Source: Ficedula albicollis (Eukaryota > Chordata > Aves > Passeriformes > Muscicapidae). Taken from it: a DNA stretch of 64,000 bases. Position 1 is the stretch's first letter, and every line of letters begins with the position of its first letter. The stretch covers positions 20,600,746 through 20,664,745 of the forward strand of contig NC_021700.1 in the NCBI RefSeq assembly GCF_000247815.1, written 5' to 3'. The notes under the pieces are model-generated. The model was given only the letters and a program-made list of their open reading frames with translations, ran no database searches and had not been told where the DNA came from. Positions 35,455-50,600 of the stretch are shown here, one piece after another. The translations under genes and the position numbers were made by a program.

Positions 35455-37533
35455 AATCATAGAATAATAGAGTCATTAAGGTTCAAAAAGACATTTAAGA
35501 TTATCAAGTCCAACTGTCAACCCATCATCACCACCAATAAACCATATTTTCAAGAGTCATATTCACATGTTTTTTGAGCACTTCTAGAGATGGTGATTCC
35601 ACCACTTCCCTCATCAGCTTGTTCCAGTGCTTTACAACCTTTCTGTGAAAAAATGTTTCCTAATACGTAATCCAAACCTCCCCTGGCACAACTTAAGGCC
35701 ATTTCCCCTCAGCATGTCACTTGTTGCCTGGAAGAAGAGGCTGACCCTCACCCTTTTACAGTCTCCTTTCAGGTATTGTAGAAGACGGTAAGGTCACCCC
35801 TGAGGTTCCTTTTCTCCAGGATAAACACCCCCAGCCCCCTCAGCTGCTCCTCACAGCACTGCTGCTCCAGACCCTGCCCCAGCTCCATTGCCCCTCTCTG
35901 CACTCACTCCAGCCCCTCGGTGTCTTTCTGGCACTCAGGGCCCAGAGCTGGACACAGCACTCGAGGTGTGGCCTCAGCAGTGCCCAGCACAGGGGGACAA
36001 TCCCTGCCCTGCTCCTGCTGCCCACACCATTGCTGACCCAGGCCAGGATGCCATTGGCCTTCTTGGCCCCCTGGGCACACCCTGGCTCATGTTCAGCTGC
36101 TGCCACCAGCACCCCCAGGTCCTTTCAGCCACTCTGTCCCAGCCTGTGGCACTGCCTGGGGTTGTTGTGACCCAAGGGCAGGACCCAGCACTGGGCCTTA
36201 CTGAACCTCACACCACTGGCCTCAGCCATGATCCAGCCTGTGCAGATCCCTCTGCAGAGCCTTCCTCCCTCCAGCACATCAATAGCCCACACAGCTTGGT
36301 GCCACCTGTGAACTTTCTAAGGGTGCACTCAACCCCCTCATCCAGATGGTAAACAGGACTGACCTCAGTCCTGAACCTTGGGCAACCCACTAGTGACTGG
36401 CCACCAACAAGATGTAAGGCCATTCATCATCACTCTGGACCCCGCCATTTTGCCAGTTTTTAATGCAGGGTGCACCTCTCCAAGCCATAATCAGCCAATG
36501 TCTTTAGGAGAACGCTGTGGGAGACAGTTTCAAAGGCTTTACCAAAGTCCAGGTAAACACCTCCACAGTATTTCCATCATCTACTAAGCAGGCCACCTGA
36601 TCATAAATGGAGATCAGGTTTTTAGGAAGGGCTGTTCACAAACCCATGTTTGCTAGGCCTGATCCCCTGGTTCTCCTATATGCCATGTGATTGCACTCAA
36701 GATAATTTGTTCCATAATCTTCTCAAGCAGAAATGTCAGGCTGACAGGCCTTTACTTCCCTGGATCCCCCTTCTGTTGGTTCTTGTAGATATAAATATTG
36801 GCTAGTTTCCAGTCACCTGGTTTACCAGGACTGACAAAAAAAGATGGAGAGTGGCTTGGCAAGCTCTTCTTCCACCTCCCTCAGTACCCTTGGATGAATC
36901 CTATCTCAATCCCATTTAGACATTTGCAAGTGTCTAAACTTTTGTTTCAGCAGGTCAATAACTACTTCCTCCAGGACTCTGGGGAGTGCAGTCTGCTCCC
37001 TGTCCCTGTCTACCAGCTCAGGACACTGATTGCCCTGAGGATCACTGGTTTTACACTTATAGACTGAGGTAGAAGAAGGCATTAAGTAACTCAGCCTTTC
37101 CCTCATCCTTCATGAGAGTGTTCCCCCTTCATCCAATAATGGATGGAGATTTTCTTTTTCTCTCCTTTTTTTGCTGAATTATTTATACTTTCTGAAGTAT
37201 ATACCCTTCATTGTCATTCACAGTAGTGACCAGATTGGGTTCTAGCTGAGAGTTCACCTTTCTAGTTTTCTCTCTATATTAGCTAAATACAACTTTGTAC
37301 ACTTCCAGAGTTGCTTGCCACTTCTTCCAAAGGTCACAAACCTTGGTTTTTTTCCTGAGTTAATGAAAAATTAATTCAGTCAGGCTGGTCTTATTCCCTG
37401 ACAGCTTACTTTTGGCACATAGGAATGGCCTGCCCCTGCAGCCTTAAAATTGCCTTCTTAAAGTACGTCCATACTTGCTGAACCACTTTGTTATTAAGGA
37501 TAGTTTTCCAGGGACTGTCTGAACCATTATTCC
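35455..37533 (-). mobile_element. CR1 LINE, minus strand, about 2.1 kb
   Basis: The left end is the reversed tail (AAATCATAGAATAATAGAG). The 3' UTR follows, then ORF2 sequence in minus sense. Near 36520-36560 the minus strand encodes the reverse-transcriptase motif A neighbourhood (a GKAF-like stretch before the block TGGACTTTGG), and near 36720-36900 and 37000-37120 lie the phrases shared with the CR1 at 63100-63420. Frames are broken by stops and indels, so it is dead. The block 35817-36129 is nearly identical to 12229-12543. The element is cut at about 37533 by an LTR. Confidence 0.9.
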
Positions 37534-38116
<583 letters not shown>

Positions 38117-41100
38117 TGGGAGTACTCTAGGTGAGAAATCTGAATGGTGTCATGATATTCCTACAAAAAAAGGTGTGTAAATGACCATATAGAGTCATGT
38201 CTGTTGTAGGAAGGCTTGTAATCTACAGCCCAGCAAATCTTTTTACTGTAACAGCTCTGCACCTCTAGTTTTGTATCTTTTGAGACATAAAGCTTTTAAA
38301 TTCAAGTTAATTACTTTAATTTTTATTATTAAAATACTATCTGTAAGTTGTGATTAGGTGTAAATATAGAGAAATAAATTAGTCATATATTAATACAGGG
38401 TTGCTGCAAATTATGGTGCTAAGAATGGGATCAAGACTGATCAAAAGGTCAGAATTCCCAAGGGGTTTTGGATCCAAAACTGAATTCATGACTCAGTTCA
38501 TTCATTCATATGGCAAATCAAAGGCCACTAACACTTGGGGTTTTTCAGCTCTACAGGCATCAGAAATTAAATTATTATGCAGTTTTCAAATGTTCCATAT
38601 CACAGTGGTTGCAGTTAAACACCTTGAAAGGACATGGTGCTCACAGAGTAGGGACATTATCTTGGGTCCTCCCTGAGGATAAAACAATATCTCCTTGTGT
38701 CTGGCTGGAAGTCAATATCTATTTCATACTTCACTGGTCATCAGGGGCCACTGGACTAAGTCCCGGGCTGCAAACAGTTACTAATATTAGTTTGTCCTGA
38801 CTTACGAGTGTACAGGTCCACACTCTAGCCCAGCGTAGACTGAACCAATGATCAGGAATTGCTCATCCTCATAATAACACTGTTTTTGCTGCAGGCACCT
38901 CTCCTGATGGCCTTCTAAATATCTGGATCTTTAGTCCACAGACTCACTTCTAGTCTTACTTGAGTTGCTCTGTTTCCTAATTCATTTAATTTACATGATT
39001 TGCATGGCACAAAAAAACCATAATCTCTGCAAATCCCTTTTGATCACTCAAATGTGCCTAAGAAATGCCAAGGATTAGATTGGTTCTCAGTCTTCCTGAT
39101 GAGTGTTAACGCCAACACAGAAACTCTATTCCCACAGTACTGTAGCAGAAATAAAATGTTTTTAAATGAACTTATCATTAACTCCCACCACCTATTTACT
39201 CATAAAAAAAATCCCTGATTCAAGAACATCTTTGAAGCTGACTCTTAAAAAAAGATGAAGCACATGAAGATCCAGAGCATTTCCTAGTACAACTATGAAA
39301 TCTGAATCACAAATTACTTCCTTACAAGGGCTGTGATACTGTTTCTATTGAAGTGTGTTTTACTGTTGGAATGTAACCAGGATGCGATGGAAAGCATTTA
39401 TATAAACTTTCAAAAAAACTGTTGCGTGGAAAGCCTTGGAGGAAAGATAAAGGGAAGATCAAAAGAGTGACAAATAAGTTTCTGGAAGTGATTACATCAG
39501 CTGATGCCTGTGACTTGTCCAGAGAAGGAGAGACTTGTCCAGAAGGGTCAGATCATAGACAGATACTTTTTACAGAACTGCTGGGAGCCATCTGCACAAG
39601 CAGAATCAGGCTAGAGCATCTTTCTGAAAAGGCTCATTAAAAACAACCTTATAAGAGACACCATTAGTGTGAAGTCTAGAAATTTTTTCCTGACCTGAGT
39701 CGGCTCATACATGGTGATGTCTAGACAGTATTAGAAGAAAAACAAGAGGCCTTGAAGGAGCATATATTTTCTATATTCATTAACATCTGCGCTTCATGCC
39801 TCTGTATAGCACTTGGTTCATAGTTACTGCCTCTGGAGGCAAGAGTGACCAATCAATCACCTCCTCACAGTGCTTTTGTCATGGCTTAAAGTCATGTTCA
39901 ACAGTCACCTGCAGCTGTTTACCATATTCTGACTGATTGGCTTACACTGAGCTTGCAGCACTAGTGCTTTGATTCAGATACCTCAAATAAAAAACTTACA
40001 TTTTCCTTTTTCAAGCAAAGAGAACCCAAACCCGAAAGAACAAACAATCCAGAAAATAACTAGAGATGCACCTCATCAGTGTTAAATGGTAACTCACAAA
40101 AGCATGGAGAGCAAACCAGCCTCTGGGCAAATCTCTGCAAAAGTGGGAAGGTGGCACAACAAACCTGACCTCACCACAGAAAGTCTTTTGCACTGTCATC
40201 CAAAGCTATCTTTTTCCATCCATATCAATAATCAGTTGAGGAATAAATAAGGCTGTAACTCCTTTTTTTGAGAAATCTGAAAAAGCAATGATTGTCTTTA
40301 GATCAGTGTGCACCCTGAAAAAAAAAACAATTACATATTACATAGTTCATAAACATTAATAAATGCACACTACAGTATCCCAGACTGACTGGGTTGAATG
40401 TTCTTAACTTCCATGCTTTTTATGGTCTCTTCCACCTTCACAGGGAAGGTTTTGTTGATTCATTCAATTTTGTTGGTTGGATTTTTTTCAGGGAAGAATT
40501 TTGGTTTCAATAAAGTTCTTTTTCACTATAGAAAGTTTTCTACTGCTGTGTTGTCTTTAATGCCACGCTGGAATTGGGAGGCAGTATTGTGAAACCTCCA
40601 CTGGAAATGCCAGGTGACAAATTTCCCCCGTCCCAGCCCACGCTGGTGGCATCATGTAGCCACCCACACAACATTTTTGGCTCACTGGTGACTGCCCAAG
40701 AGGAGGAGCAACTCTCATACATGGAAGCACTTCCACATGGCTGAAGGGTTATTGTGCTGAGGAAAGCGTGAGGATGTTGTAAGCTACAAGAAAAGGAATA
40801 GCAGTTGAAATTTGGAACCAAACCAGAGAAAAGGAAGGGCAAAAAGAAAAGCACTGGTGCCTTCACTTTTTCACCTGACCTGTATCATGACTGTTTACAC
40901 TGGCTTTTTCCTGGCAGCATAGCATGAGAGATTATCTTTCCTTCATGGTGTGGCTTTGGGCTGGCCGGGTGACAGACTACCAGGGACTAAGTCCCTTGGG
41001 GCTCTAGCCACACCAGTCAGAGTACTGTACCTCAGTGTGGATGATCTTCGGAGCAAAAGCATGGCAGCAAAGGACACTTCATTAGAAAAGGGACGAACCA

Positions 41101-44044
41101 TTAGAATGATAGCTGAAGGATTCTTCAATTAATTACAAAACTGCATGAGCAGCTAAGTACCACAGCTTGTAACTTAATTACTTCCCTATACTTAGCTATA
41201 GTGGGCATGCCAAACCTTTACCAGCTAATACAAGATCAAAGCTGTAGCAAACAGCTGATCTCCATGCAGTGTCTCTACAGCTTCAACTTGACATTTTTGC
41301 AATTTTTGTATAACAAGCATCCAAGTGTGAATAGCTCCTACCTCAAAGTTTATAGCCAGCCATGCAGAACGTCAGCAAGCGGGTTTTAAGCAATGACTAG
41401 CACTTTGTATGATCTGTTTATTCTTAGTGAGAATGAAATCAGAAAGGGTGGTGTTTGCATGTGGCAGATTCAGCGTATCTGTCACAGCAGCTTGGCAGAG
41501 TGGTGGCTTGCTCATGTCAAGTCTTCCCTCAGGGTAAGAGGCTGGTTTGGCAGCAATGCTCAGACAAAGCTGTGTTCAGTGAGGAGTTGATTAATAAGGT
41601 ACCTTGCTGAAAGGGGCAGCTCTGCTGCAAAATCGCATGCACATATAATCCCACCCTACAGAAAGAAATTTAATTTAGGAGGGCCAGTCTTATCCATTCA
41701 TCCACGATTTCACCCCGGGGCTCAGTTATTCATTGACAGTAGCTGCAAAGTACAGGGAAACAAAATAGTCCATACTTTCAAGAAGTATCCAAGGCTAAAG
41801 AGGGACTAAGTTCATTTAGGTTCATCAAGTCTCATGCTTGTTGGCAAACTACTTGTAGAAATGAAGTAGATGAAGCGAATGCAAACAGTTTCATTTTCTG
41901 TTCTCTACTTAAGAGGATTTAAACTTACCTTGTTTCATGCTACATGCAATCCACCCATCTTCCTGCAGAAGTAGCTACTCCCGTACAGACGCATACAGAC
42001 ATCTGTAAACACACCAGCATGTCTGTAGATATTACTCCCAAATATTTGAGTTTAATATATGCAATCTATGCAATATATGCAACGTCATACTCCCAAACTC
42101 AATCCCCACTGAGGATATAGATCTCAGCATTGGACCAAGGAAGAAATACAGTGCTACTGGTGATGGAGAATGCAGAACTCAGAAAATCAACACAGAATTA
42201 TGTACTGAAAGTGGCTGACTATGTCACCCCAGTCATGCTGTCACCTCACTCTCAATATATAACCCAACTGATTCAGCAAACTGAGAACAGTGGATGAGTC
42301 ATTTCACAAAGAAATACAGAACAGAGAATTTGGAAAAATAAGTACAAGTAAACCTGGAAAAGCTCATCCTCAACAGCTTTTTTATGCACACTACTAACTA
42401 GAAAGGTTTTCCAAAGTTTTGTCTTTCATTTAGGAGCTCCCTGCTTGCTTTCTGTTGTAGCCACAGGATCTCTCCTACTGTGTTGTAAAGAAAGAAGAGA
42501 AGTGCTCTACCAAATAGAGTAAAAAACCTTTCAATTCTGCTTTTAACACTGCTGTGGTTTTTGGGTTGCTGCACTAGGGTTAAGGGCAATCCCCTCTCAG
42601 AACTTCATGTCACTTTACTACACTGAATTACACATTTGCTGAAAATTGCTGTGAGTCAGAGTAGCCTTTTAAAATACAATGCCTTACAATAGAGTTTAAT
42701 GTACTGGTACTTACAGCTGTGTTTTCTTATGCTTTCTCAGGTACAATGGAATAATTAGTGCTTCCAAAATTAAAAGTGAATTTAACCAAAAGAAGTTTGA
42801 ATCACAGTAGTTGTTTCTACTTACCATGTATTTAACCATGACTTTTTGAACCAAATTCCTGGAAGGACTCAGTTAAAACATTATATTACTTTCCTGGAAT
42901 TAAAAAGAAAATGTGTGTACCTGGGGTTTAATCTTAACCTCTAGCAATCAGCTCTGAATACTGCAACAACAGTGGAAAATGTCATTACAAGCTGAAAACT
43001 GATGAAGCTCTAAAAAGTGGTAGTAGTAGTTTACAGTACAAAAAATAAAGGCTAGTTGATTAAAATTATCTAAAAGTTAATTCCTCATTGTGTATCTACT
43101 AAGATACAGCTATCAAAGCTAGAAAAAAAGAAAGTATATACAAAGATAATAACGATGCCATTAACATATGGGTTGGCAGTTTTCAATCTGGTTCTCTAAA
43201 TTAATTTAGTTTATTTAATCACACTTTTTGATTTACTTTATGTGACTCTCTCTTTGCTCTTTTTTGCAGTAATTGATGATTTCAAGTTAATTTGAGAGTA
43301 GAGAAAGACTTCTGAAATTACTGAATTCACATATATTCTTTTAAAAAGAGTACCTACACAAAAAAGAAAAATCCAAATCTGTATTTTGGGGTGGAAAAGG
43401 TTGTAAAACAAGCAGTGGCACACAGTTGGTAGATGCTGATGGCCACTCAAATAATAAGTACTGCCTGGCTCATCAGAACACCTTCCTGCATCATCCCCAC
43501 ACAAACTTCAGCAAATGATGGCGAAAAGATCACAGCTGTGATGGGGGCCAGGAACTGGAAAAAAAAGTGTAAGGAAAATGGAATGTACATTTAAGGAAGT
43601 AGGCTCTGCTATTTTCTTCATTATAAATACAAAATCAGAGACAAAAATACTCCTTTATTGTGGAAAATACCATCCTTTAATTTAAAAAAATATTGGCATA
43701 GTCATTTTTGCAGCAAATTCTACAACAGAAAACCATTTCAATGACTTTTTATTGGTTTTAGGATGACACAAAACAGAGATGCAATGGTATTTGTCTTAAA
43801 AAGGACATTACTTTTGACTGTCAATGTCTAAACTTCAAGGTTGAATTAAGTCAATTATATTGGTATGCTTTAAACAGAAATCAAATTAAAGGGCACATAT
43901 TTTTTTACAAATTAATTTTTTTACAAATTAATATTTTTTTTTGCAAATGTCTTGGAAGCAATTAATAGTTTCGTTGAATTCACAGTATCCTTCTTGGTAA
44001 TACCAGCAATACAAGTATACCTGAAATAATGCCAAAAAATGTAA
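38117..44044. other. Nearly 6 kb without a recognised gene
   Basis: This is AT-rich to balanced DNA. Short open frames (38401-38676, 38510-38800, 40540-40866, 40943-41132) show no domain I know. Near 43021 is a short GTA run, and near 43905-43940 a TTTTTTTACAAATTAAT word is repeated. I see no CR1 or LTR. It may be intronic. Confidence 0.45.
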
Positions 44045-44400
44045 TAGCATTCAGGGTGCAATCTTCCCATTTAATAGAAATTTTTGAGAGCAACCATTCA
44101 GCCAACTCTTTATTTGCCAAGTGGCCCATCCATCAGAATCATGTTTCTTGAATTTAGAGACAGGACTGTCATTCAGGGCAGTGTCCAAGCTGATGTCAGT
44201 CATTCTTCCCTTATCCATCCCGGGTATAACTCTGTCATACAAGGCCACCAGATTTGTCAGGCACAATTTGCCTTTACCAAGGCCGTGTTGACTGTCACTA
44301 ATCACCTCCATGTTGTCCATGTATCTAAGCAGAGTTTCCAGGAGGATCTGCCTATGATCTTTCCAGGCACAGAGGTGAGGCTGACTGGCCAATTTTTTTC
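44045..44400 (-). pseudogene. CR1 reverse-transcriptase fragment, minus strand
   Basis: The minus-strand frame 44392-44051 is open for 113 codons and reads as part of CR1 reverse transcriptase. Seen in order are LLETLLRYMDNMEVISDSQHG, then GKLCLTNLVALYDRV, then MDKGRMTDISLDTALNDSPVS, then DGWATWQIKSWLNG. The motif A aspartate region is altered (DISLDTAL instead of the usual LDF-KAFD type), so the copy is inactive even though the frame is open. The nearest CR1 of similar sequence in this window is 53434-53694. No 3' tail adjoins it. Confidence 0.85.
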
Positions 44401-47400
44401 TTGGTTTATTGCTGGTCTAGTATATTTGCTCCATTTTCACATGTTTGTTCTAGTTTTTTTTTATTAGTTGGTTAGGGTTTTTTTGTTTTAATTTGTGTTT
44501 TTATGGCTCTTATCCCTAAATGGAAAATGTTTGAAAGAAAAATAGTTTACGATTACTTTAAAAATCTCAGTAGTAGGAGCAACCTATTACTCTAGTCTGT
44601 AGTGGGTTTTTTGTTTCTCTAAATCACAGAGCAATTCACATAAGAATATCAGTTTTCTATACAAAGAACTGTTACTGTATTTTTTGCAAAAAGACATTAT
44701 GCCTCCAGTACTTAAAATATCTATGTCACAACATTTGCTCTAAAACAACCCCCATAACTAAGATGTATACTGCAGATATATTTTCATAAAGATTTGCAGG
44801 TCACTGGCTTTATCACACTTTCCACATCAATGGGAGCTGTACAGATTTGCTGCTTTATTCTCCCAGTTGGACTTTTTTACCTTGTCATTTAACTTACTTC
44901 ACTGCGTGAAAGAGGTGTTTTGATTAACTGTGTTGGATTTGATGGAATCTAACTAGGTCAGGATGTATTAAATCTCAGAAAATAGTATTTTGATCAACCT
45001 AATTACTTTTTTCTTGTATGTTGGAGAAACGAAACTCGGTGTAAACATGTGCAACATTTTTGTTTATGGCTTTTAAAATTACTTAAGTTTCCTGTGACTG
45101 ACTGGCACAAAACCAGCCCCATATGTCACACAGAAAGTAACTCTTTGGCTTCTAGAACCAGAAGTAGGACAAAATATCTTAATTTGGTCTATTTTAATTA
45201 CACCTTTTGTTTCTTTGCATAATGTGATGCCATCCTTAGAGCCACAAGAACAAAATACAGACAGGCCTTACCCCAGCTCTCTGGCAATTCTGATTCTTGG
45301 AATCACAATTTTCATTTTAAATTTAGTTACAGGCAAAACATCTAGCTACAGTGTATAATAAAATGAAAATGCAGTGAGTAGTCTGCTATTTGCTTTGTTG
45401 TTGCCCTGCAGATATGCTCTTCCTCTTAAAGGGCACCGTCTAAGCAAGTTCTGTCACTAAACAGTACCATTTGAATCTAGAACTTCGTGCTGCAATGTTC
45501 TTGTTAACATCTGCTTCCGGAAAATATTGATACATTTATGTTTAAAAAATTACACTTTTTCCAGTATTTTTCCAGCACTTCTTGAGTGTGCTGATAGTCT
45601 CAGAAGCAGAACATATAAGATTCATTCTTGTAGATGAATTTTAAAAAATAAGTCTTGAGTATTCAAAGAAAGTTTTCCCTAGTATTTGTTCAGCTTTAAA
45701 ATCCTATTCAGGTGCAATTCTGCTAGCAATTTTCCAATTTATTGGTAATTCTACAGGAATAACATATTACTGATGAACATGTAATTGTATGTTTCTATAC
45801 TAAAGTAGGCCTTCAAATGAAAACTGTAACCACTAGCCAAAAAACTCAGAGTTTGATTCGAATTTTAAGCTGGGTTGTTTTTTCTTTACATATACAACAT
45901 AACATGTAAAGACAACTGCAGACTTTCACTCTGTGGAACTCTAAGAAGGAAAATGTCTTTATTGGTTTAATCTTTTCTTTTTTTTCAGTTAACCACTGCT
46001 CAAAGCATCTGGACTATAACACTATCTTCTTGATGAAGCCAGAGCCTAAAGACCAGAAGATAATTTGAACAGTTTTCAAGTAACTGCACAGGTGCCCAAC
46101 TTTAGACAGCTTTTTAAAATGGCAGACAAATAAGAAATTACTAAAAATTAATTCTGAAATTTTAAAAAAATTGCAAATATAATCCAACTCCTTAATGATG
46201 ACCGTAACAAGTCATTGGAGCACAAGAAAAGTGGTTCATTAATCATGAGCTTTAAATTAAATGTCCTTCTGAAAGATATGACATAACTCAGCCACAAATG
46301 ATCAAATTTGATCATTTTGAAATACACAGCATAGAAAATAATAAAAGTCTCTGCAGGAATTACTGCGCAAAATTTTGTCATTTAAGAAAGCATTATGCAG
46401 CCATTCAGAGGACATTAATCATAGTCCTTTCAAAATTTGCATTTTAGGACCATGTTTGCTGACTATATCATCATATGGGGATATAGCTCATATGGAGCAG
46501 AACTGCTGAATCAGATGTTACTACTGTTTATATATTATTTTATACATTATAATTCCATTTTCATGCTTAGGTTGCTCAGAGAACTTTTCATTCTAGAAAA
46601 GTTACATGCCATACTTCTATGTGTTTAACCTTCTTTTACAAAGGATATCCTTAAAGTCTAATATTATTCTGATAGCACTTCCTTTAAGTAGGAGAAACGC
46701 TAACCACAATATTGTAGATGAAATTCAATGACATACATTACAAATCAGTTTTTCTCCCACTAATTGTTACCATCTGATTCTGCTTTGATTTGCCTTCAAA
46801 AGTATTTGGCTAAATAAAATTTTGTTTCCATCTACTGGCACAAGTTCTTTAGAAGTATAACTCTCTGCTGATTTATTTGAAATATTCATAATAATTTGTT
46901 ATGTCCTCATACTTAGATCAATTATCTGTCTTTAATAAATTGTTACCTTCTTGCTTGATGTCTTAAGAAAATGAGGCTTGTAAAATTACTTGCCAGTCCA
47001 GCCAACAGTTTTCTAATCTGTTGGCCAATTTAATTCAAATTTAAGAGAGAGATGAAGTCTCCATGACATTATACTTGTTCAAGATTTGTAAAGGCTGCTG
47101 ATCTGTGGGAAGGAAAGGGACCCTTCACAATACTGAATAAGAAATAAAGTTAGGGATGCAGAGAGAACAAAGGGAAGCTGAAACAGAAAAGCTGGAGGAG
47201 ATATGAGGAGAGCTGGCATTCTCGGAAGGTGGGAAATTGGAGCAAAAAGCAAAAATCTGGGGGAAAATGTTCATGCTTGCCAAATGTTCATTAATTGAAT
47301 TGATTTGCGTGATTTTCTATAATTTCCAGTAGCTTCATTTACATTAAAAGAGAAAGGGAAATTATCCAGCCTGGCCTGACAAAGCATTTAATCCTGAAAT

Positions 47401-48850
47401 GTCCTGAGTGCCTTATCTGTCGCTTGAGCAAACCTTGGAAACAGATTCTGACTATTTCATTTGGAAGAGTAATTTCTGTGATTCTCTACTGCATTTAGAT
47501 TAAGCAACTACTTTTAAACTACAGGTCATATCTTTATTATAATATTCATAATTGCATTAAGACTTTCCAAAAGAACATCTACAATAGAAACACTGAGGTT
47601 TAATTTGCATAAGCTGCAGCACTTCCTTCAGAAAAAGAAATGCTTTAATTTTTAGCATAAAATTGTTCTATTTATATTGTAAACCAAAGGCACTTAAATA
47701 ATGTCGAGAACCAGGAATATTACCCACAACATTCTGACATGAATCAGTTCAAAGCCTTTGCAGATTGTTTTTATTTCATCAAGTAAAATCATTTCATCTT
47801 ATACCCCAGTAGAATCTGGCACACACATACACATTAAAGTACTAATTTACAGCAGAAACATGGACTCTTCTCAGTAGTGGGTATGAATGAATCAAGACCA
47901 GAGTAAGCATTTTCCTAGTACTGTGAAGGAAAAGTGCTAACTACATCAAAGTTGGCCTGACTGCAAGTAAAATACCAGCCAAGGAGAAAAAGCACAAACA
48001 TATTTTCACTTTGAGATTGTGAAAAATAGCTCTACCTTCCCTAAAGAGAACAGGATGCTGCTGCTTATACCTGCTGAGCAGCTCTGCTTCTTTCACCAGG
48101 GTTCAGGCAGAAGCAGCAGAACAACCATCAGTTCCTTTCCAGCTGCTTTCCCTGGTGCCCGCTTGGCTTGCTGCTGGTTTACATTTTTGAGAGGCCTTTT
48201 CTTCTATTTTGCTAGAAGGCACAGTCGGTTTTTCCTTGTCCTTGGGCTGTGTAGATGCACTCAAAACCAGAGCAACCAATTTTTTCCTCTATACAGCAAA
48301 TGGGGGCTGTAGAGTAACTGCTAGTAGTTGAAAAGCAAGCGGCACAAATAACAGCCATTATGTTTGTGACTCTGTAAGTAGCTAAGACAGGCATTACCTT
48401 GCCCATCTGATCCCCACCTTTCCCATAAAGACATTTAAACCAGTTCAGCTTGAGCTGGGACTCATCAACAGCAACCTTTGCTCAAGGTGCCTTTTTCCAA
48501 GTCTCTTTTTCCCTCTGATGAGAACGCAAACTACAAATTGCTTGGTTCACACCCAGAGGCATGTACATGAGGATGAAACACTGTACAAATCTGAGTAACC
48601 CTGGCAGGTCTGAAATCTTTGGCCAGAAGATAATCTAAATCAGTCTCTCTGGACGTGTTCATCAGTAATTTCAGTGACAGCCTCATACCAAAGACATTTG
48701 CTAGTTATATGTACTTTTTTCTGGTCTTCAGTACAAGCTGTTAGAACTAATTCCCCTTCACCTCTCTAAGTCTGCCTCTAACCAGAGCTGAAGTATTTTT
48801 AATTTATTTTTAGAGACTCATCACATGTTTCTTCCTATTTCTGTCCTGAA
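44401..48850. other. AT-rich DNA, nothing recognised
   Basis: About 4.4 kb of AT-rich sequence. The plus-strand frame at 48019-48312 (97 codons) has a hydrophobic stretch, WFTFLRGLFFYF, but no start context or family resemblance to support a gene. Confidence 0.45.
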
Positions 48851-48918
48851 GTCTACCCAAGAGTTTCAGTCTCATCCCTAATCAGTCTACCCAAGAGTTT
48901 CAGTCTCATCCCTAATCA
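48851..48918 (+). repeat. 34-bp perfect tandem duplication
   Basis: The unit GTCTACCCAAGAGTTTC... of 34 bases occurs at 48851-48884 and 48885-48918 with no gap and no difference. It is one more member of the set of short direct duplications in this window. Confidence 0.95.
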
Positions 48919-50600
48919 GGATGGATCATAACCATTCAAATTAAGCCCTCACTCTACAAAGGATTCAGCTGTCTTTGGAAAGAGCTTATAGAGTCACCTG
49001 GTGTCTACCCACAGCTACTGGCAAAACTGACTCTTGATACACATAGGCAGAGCCTCACTCTTGTTTCTCTCCCTTGGTGGCAGAACAGCAGCAAGCATCG
49101 GTAGGGGTCTCTGGCAAGGACCCAGGTCATACTGTTATTACCTGGCAGAACAATATCCACCTTTTTATTTTTTCCTCAGTGCTTATATGTATTTTCAAGA
49201 TTGACAATGTTTTTATTACTCTAATCCTAACCATTCTGCATTCAGTTTCTTCCTGCCTACCCTTTGCACTTTCCTCAAGACGTTTATGTGACTTAATTTT
49301 GGTATCAAGCAGATTTTGGATATTTAATCTCTTTGGAGAAGTAAAAAAGAAAATACTATAAAATTATTCAGAATATCACCTATTAATTGTAGTGATTTAC
49401 CTTGGAGTAGACTACTTCAGGACAGCCTGGTAATTGAGCATGCAAGTCACAGCATGTGGATTAGCTTCAGCTCCTTTAGAAACTAAGGATCATAACTTTT
49501 TGAAAAGCTTTGTTTGTCACTAATACAACCCAATCTATCTAATAATGACAGGTTGGAATCCACAACACACAGAAACAATATTTTTAAAAAGCATTTAAAT
49601 CTTCATTTTTGTGAGCTCACACTATGATTCAAAGAATGAGTTAGAAACCCTGGAAATGTGTGTTTAAAGGGAATAATCTTCCCTAGACTGTGCAATGTTT
49701 TAAATCAGTGGTGAAAGGAAATGATTGACTGTGTGCAAGATTAGTGAAGGAGTTGTGAGGGCGTGAAACTGACCTGAAAATTTCTATGAAAAACTTTGCT
49801 TCCCTTAGGGACGTATTCAAAAAGAAAAAGAAAGTAATTGTCTGCAAAAGGAACTGTTAGAGGTCATAGAGCTTTCAACTATAAAAAGGCAGTTATTCAT
49901 TAAAAATCAATAGTGTTCACATATAGTGAAAAAGAATCAGTCAGTTTTATTTAAATATAGTTCTGGACAAGGGGAAATATATTCAACACTACATATACCT
50001 ACAGAATTAGGTGCTTGCTGATGTTTATCCTTCCCTGTGGGTTTTTTTCATAAGTAGTGCAGAGGGTCATGGCCCTGATTCTTCTCCCCTTTTTTCCTCA
50101 TCCCCTGGTGAAAAGTCTGAAATTCATATGCCTGGATTTTGTTGGTTGCATGGAGAGAGGAAGATATGTGTTATCCCTTTAGGTTCTTACACACAGGAAG
50201 TAATCAGGGTGGTAATAAAACAGGAGTATACTAGTCTGGTTCACTAGATGGCAATCAGGAGTAGTTTTGCTTTGACCTAAGCAAATTTTTGGGACAATTG
50301 TTGAAGTTATTATAGCATATTGTAATCCCAGTCAAATCCACATAATCTCTAGGTTTGAATTTTCAAGCCTTTAAGAGTTTGCATAACTTCAGCATAGCAG
50401 AATTAAACAGCATTTATGCACAAACAAAAAACAGAGAAAATGTTTTAAGGGGGAAAAAAAGTTAGTTGTGTCATATCATGATTTAGCTTAAAAATAGGAC
50501 CTTTCCCAAGAGGTGTTGGCTGAAGCTGCTGCCATTCTGTGAGTGCCCACCAGATGATATAGCACTTCTGCACCAGGATGGCTTAAAAATGGTCACACAT
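48919..50600. other. Nothing recognised
   Basis: This is AT-rich spacer. The frames 49074-49361 and 50011-50247 have no recognisable domain. Confidence 0.45.

Noticed and set aside
40540..41132. Overlapping frames on both strands as a possible short gene
   Set aside because: The frames are antisense to each other, none has a known domain, and no start or splice context supports one over another.
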